Shown piece after piece: positions 61,255-64,000 of a stretch of 64,000 bases of DNA (position 1 is its first letter; each line of letters starts with the position of its first letter). Made by a program: the position numbers and the translations under genes. The notes beneath the pieces are model-generated. The model did not search any database. It was not told the DNA's origin and was given only the letters and a program-made list of their open reading frames with translations. Where the stretch lies: NCBI GenBank assembly GCA_024304985.1, contig JAMWZC010000001.1:434001-498000 (forward strand). The letters are read 5' to 3'. The DNA comes from Paracoccaceae bacterium (GTDB lineage: Bacteria; Pseudomonadota; Alphaproteobacteria; Rhodobacterales; Rhodobacteraceae).

Positions 61255-62241
61255 ATGCGCGACATCAACCTCAAAGCCACGGAATATTTCGAAGCCGTCG
61301 CGCGCTTGGGCACAGTGACGAAAGCTGCACACGAACTGGGTGTGTCGCCCTCAGCTGTCAGTCAGCAAATCAGCGCTCTGGAAACCCAGTTCGGGGTAAA
61401 GCTGTTCCGTCGCGAAAAGCGCCGGTTGACCCTTACGCTTGACGGCGACCGGCTTTTTCAGACGACCAGCCAAGCCTTCGGTGCCCTGCGCAACGCTCGC
61501 AGCGCGATTGGCCGTCAACGCGACATGCGCAGCCTGACCATCCGGGTCAGCCCCAGTTTCGGCGTGCGCTGGCTGGGGCCAAGGATCGCATCCTTTGCTG
61601 CGGACAACCCGGATTGGGCCATTCGCATCGATGCCACGCCTGACTTCAGCGCTTTTGAGACAGAGGCGGTCGATCTGGACCTACGTTATGGCATGGGTAG
61701 TTGGGCTGGCCTGATGGTTGAGCCGATTGTGAACGACATGGCGATGCCGATGTGCAGCCCCTCATATCTGGAACGATTACGTGGCATCAGCGACGATCCG
61801 GTGGTGCAGCTTGCCCATTCGCGGCTGATCGACAGCGTCAAGACGATGTATCGCTGGGATCTGTGGCTGGCGGCGAACCGGATCGACTTGCCAGACCTAT
61901 CATATCCGTTCAGATTTGACCGCTCGTCCATGTCCATTGAGATGGCCAAGCAAGGCGGTGGCGTGGCGCTGGACAGTGCGGTTCTGTGCCTCGGTGAACT
62001 CGAACGAGGCGAGTTGGTGCCAATGGCACCAAACTTTCCAGTCATTGCCTTTGATGCCTACTGGATCGTCTGCCCGCCGCGCCACATGAACCGGCGCATC
62101 GTCAAGCGGTTCTCGGATTGGGTCACCGCCGAGGCGCGGACCACCGAGGCCCGCACCCGCCGCGTATTGGAGGACATGGGCTGTGTCTTCCGGTCTGGTG
62201 ACGATCTGGAGATGAAAGAAGTTACTCCCTGGTCCTTGTAA
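61255..62241 (+). CDS. LysR-family transcriptional regulator (GcvA-like)
   Basis: 328-residue regulator. N-terminal winged helix-turn-helix about residues 3-62 (YFEAVARLGTVTKAAHELGVSPSAVSQQISALE), linker helix, and a C-terminal periplasmic-binding-protein-like effector domain of the GcvA type (FGVRWLGPRIASFAADNPD near 100, then DLDLRYGMG near 142). It points toward the convergent TRAP transporter genes 41 bases away and may control them from an unseen site. The start at 61255 follows another out-of-frame ATG at 61251. Confidence 0.9.
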   Translation: MRDINLKATEYFEAVARLGTVTKAAHELGVSPSAVSQQISALETQFGVKLFRREKRRLTLTLDGDRLFQTTSQAFGALRNARSAIGRQRDMRSLTIRVSPSFGVRWLGPRIASFAADNPDWAIRIDATPDFSAFETEAVDLDLRYGMGSWAGLMVEPIVNDMAMPMCSPSYLERLRGISDDPVVQLAHSRLIDSVKTMYRWDLWLAANRIDLPDLSYPFRFDRSSMSIEMAKQGGGVALDSAVLCLGELERGELVPMAPNFPVIAFDAYWIVCPPRHMNRRIVKRFSDWVTAEARTTEARTRRVLEDMGCVFRSGDDLEMKEVTPWSL

Positions 62242-62281
62242 GGCGGGCCATCAGGCCCCCTTGCCGAGACCGTCATCCCGC

Positions 62282-63538
62282 TCAATAGATCGTTAGCGCC
62301 GGGATGAACGAGATCGCCAAAAGCACCGCAAGCGCCACCAGATAGAAAGGCAGCAGTGCCCGCACCACCTCCCCTATCCCGACACGGGCAATGGCGGCCG
62401 AGATGAACAGTGTGGTCCCTACGGGCGGGGTGTAAAGCCCTATCGACAGGTTCACCACCATCATCAATCCAAGCTGCACGGGATCAAGCCCGATGGCCTG
62501 CCCGATGGTCACGAACAGCGGGCCAAGCAGCAAAACTGCGGCAGGCAGATCCAGAAACGCGCCCACGACCAGCATCACAATGTTCAGCGCAATGATGATC
62601 ATCCAGGGCTCGCTGATGGTCGCGGCCACCCACAGCGCAAGATCCTGAGGCACGCGGTCGGCGGTCAGAACCCACTGGATTGTCGACGAGGCCATAATGA
62701 TCAACATCACAGCGCCTGTCATCATCGCGCTATCCACCAGCGCGTCCCAGATACCCTTGGATGTCAGGTCGCGGTAAATCACACCACTTACGATCAGTGC
62801 GTAGGCCACGGCCATCACGCTCACCTCCGTCGGGGTGGCGACACCGAAGCGTAGCGTGCCTATGATAAAAATAGGCATCAGAAACGCCGGGATCGCTGCA
62901 AAGACCTGACTTTTGAAGGCGGTGAACCCGCCTTCCAAGGGCGCACGCGGCAGGTTCTGCCGGCGTGCAACCCACCAGACAGTCGCGAACATGCCCGCAC
63001 CCAGCATCACGCCCGGTAGAATACCGGCCACGAAAAGATCCACGATCGAGGTGTTCGAGACCAGACCATACAGGATCAATGGGATCGAAGGCGGGATAAG
63101 CACCGACACAGTCGATGAGGCCGAATTGATCGCCGCCGCAAATCCGGAAGGATAGCCAGCCTGCTTCTGCACCGGGATCAACGCATTGCCCAATGCCGAG
63201 GCATCTGCAACGGCGGATCCGGACACACCGCCGAACATGACGGATCCAATAATCGAGACCTGACCCAGTCCGCCCTTCATGTTGCCAACCAGAAGGCGCG
63301 CGATATTGATCAGGTAGACGCCGAAACGTCCCGACATCATCAGATTGCCAGCCAGAATGAAGAACGGGATCGCCAGCATCGGAAAGCTCTGCGTCGGCGA
63401 ATAGAGCCGTTGCGCAATGACCGCCATCGGCTTGCCATCCAACCACAGCGCCGCCGCCACTCCGCCCAGCATCGCGTGGGCAACCGGCACGGCAATAGCG
63501 AGAAGAACGAAGAATACCCAAATCATCGTGGCGGACAT
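62282..63538 (-). CDS. dctM: TRAP transporter large permease (DctM type)
   Basis: 418-residue, 12-helix membrane subunit that moves substrate with the sodium or proton gradient. Family segments: AIPFFILAGNLMMSGR near residues 55-70, GGVSGSAVADASALG near 104, and LGLDPVQLGLMMVVNLSIGLYTPPVGTTLF near 352. In the operon it follows the small permease by 12 bases. The periplasmic solute-binding gene must lie upstream, outside the window. Substrates of this class are organic acids such as C4-dicarboxylates; the exact one is unknown. Confidence 0.94.
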   Translation of the reverse strand: MSATMIWVFFVLLAIAVPVAHAMLGGVAAALWLDGKPMAVIAQRLYSPTQSFPMLAIPFFILAGNLMMSGRFGVYLINIARLLVGNMKGGLGQVSIIGSVMFGGVSGSAVADASALGNALIPVQKQAGYPSGFAAAINSASSTVSVLIPPSIPLILYGLVSNTSIVDLFVAGILPGVMLGAGMFATVWWVARRQNLPRAPLEGGFTAFKSQVFAAIPAFLMPIFIIGTLRFGVATPTEVSVMAVAYALIVSGVIYRDLTSKGIWDALVDSAMMTGAVMLIIMASSTIQWVLTADRVPQDLALWVAATISEPWMIIIALNIVMLVVGAFLDLPAAVLLLGPLFVTIGQAIGLDPVQLGLMMVVNLSIGLYTPPVGTTLFISAAIARVGIGEVVRALLPFYLVALAVLLAISFIPALTIY

Positions 63539-63550
63539 GGCGCGCGCTCC

Positions 63551-64000
63551 TCAGCTCAAGCTGGTTTTGGTGGGATCACTGGCACAGACATCGCGCTCAA
63601 GCAGCACGCGCAGCACATCCAGCACGGCGATTAGCGCCATTCCGCCGAAGGCGTAGACAAGGCTGGAGTAGCCCCAGATCTGCTTTATCCCCAGCGTAGA
63701 GAGGCGCTGGAACTGCGACGCCTTCAGGATCGGCTGGCTGGACCACAGAACACTCACCGCGATCACAAAGATCATCAAGTTAACTGCGATGAACAACATC
63801 CGCCTCCCGCGCGGCCCCAGAAGGTCCGGCAGCAGCGTGATCGCGATGTTGCGGCCACGGGCAGCAGCAATGACGACCCCGCCCGCCACCATCCAGGGAA
63901 GCAGCACCGCGTGGATTTCAGAGGCCCAGGGTAAGCCTGAATTCAGAACGTAGCGCAGGATAACATTGACCAACAGCGCGCAGAACATGAAGGCCAGCGT
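63551..64000 (-). CDS. dctQ: TRAP transporter small permease (DctQ type), 5' end outside window
   Basis: The frame is still open at the window edge, so the gene continues beyond 64000; at least 149 codons are visible. Four-helix small subunit with VILRYVLNSGLPWASEIHAVLLPW, the DctQ hallmark, and LQRLSTLGIKQIWGYSSLVYAFG-like segment near the end (seen as STLGIKQIWGYSSL). It keeps the large permease and binding protein together. Stop lies 12 bases before dctM. Confidence 0.92.
   Translation of the reverse strand, partial: TLAFMFCALLVNVILRYVLNSGLPWASEIHAVLLPWMVAGGVVIAAARGRNIAITLLPDLLGPRGRRMLFIAVNLMIFVIAVSVLWSSQPILKASQFQRLSTLGIKQIWGYSSLVYAFGGMALIAVLDVLRVLLERDVCASDPTKTSLS

Noticed and set aside
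62245-62258. Short GGGCC/GGCCC hairpin between the LysR gene and dctM as terminator
   Set aside because: Only five base pairs and no T tract; too weak to annotate.
21236-64000. Second copy of the dusA attachment sequence within the window
   Set aside because: Scanning by eye for the junction sequence and its complement found no convincing copy; a computed direct-repeat search would be decisive.
1-64000. tRNA, rRNA genes and CRISPR arrays
   Set aside because: No cloverleaf-like TTCGA/GGTTC pattern with acceptor pairing, no rRNA sequence and no regularly spaced repeats were seen.

Overview
The window reads as a chromosome segment of a high-GC alphaproteobacterium of the order Rhodobacterales (Roseobacter/Paracoccaceae type). 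The basis is the heterotetrameric sarcosine oxidase operon soxBDAG, the CcmI-RuvX-DUF1289 run, a TRAP dicarboxylate-type transporter, peptide-type ABC operons and the general protein style. No species can be assigned from the sequence alone.

Left core-like block (1-21,235). It opens with the 3' part of an RND efflux pump, followed on the minus strand by an ATM1-type ABC exporter, a DUF2855 protein and a LysM protein. Then come a LOG-family protein, a RarD/EamA permease whose 3' end overlaps the LOG gene antisense, a host-attachment-family protein and an iron superoxide dismutase with a strong terminator. The sarcosine oxidase operon (soxB, soxD, soxA, soxG, minus strand) lies divergent from ccmI-ruvX-DUF1289. 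An RTX-repeat protein, a TauE/SafE permease coupled to an Fe(II)/2-oxoglutarate-dioxygenase-like protein, and dusA end the block.

Accessory block (about 21,180-47,380). A tyrosine recombinase and a PrtN-like regulator sit directly against the 5' end of dusA, the arrangement of dusA-targeting genomic islands. The cargo is an unusual concentration of second-copy-type envelope and ion-homeostasis genes: TrkH, a DegQ-type protease divergent from an OmpR-type two-component system, a lone TatC, an ExoD-family protein, UppP, TerC, a fused SecDF, Kup and HtpX. It is mixed with wreckage: a truncated diacylglycerol-kinase gene cut by an IS3-family end, a frameshifted nitronate monooxygenase, and an MFS gene cut by a frameshifted IS1595-family transposase. 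A small sulfur/thiol section (HxlR regulator, MddA-like methanethiol methyltransferase, OsmC; ArsR-rhodanese regulator with a palindromic operator, sterol-desaturase-like protein) closes the block. The distal attachment site was not found, so the true extent of the island is open.

Right block (47,678-64,000). A tightly overlapping operon encodes a sugar-phosphate-isomerase-like protein, a metallophosphoesterase and a complete peptide/opine-type ABC importer. Next is a copper-type operon: a 34-residue membrane peptide, DUF302, a VTT/TVP38 protein and a CopA-type P1B ATPase with YHS and heavy-metal-binding domains. A pair of unrecognised genes follows on the minus strand, behind a heavily structured leader. 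The window ends with a LysR regulator and a convergent TRAP transporter (large permease, and a small permease cut by the window end).

Most interesting for follow-up: the dusA-linked envelope/ion-homeostasis island, the unknown two-gene unit at 59,245-60,297 with its stem-loops, and the 34-residue-peptide/DUF302/VTT/CopA cassette.
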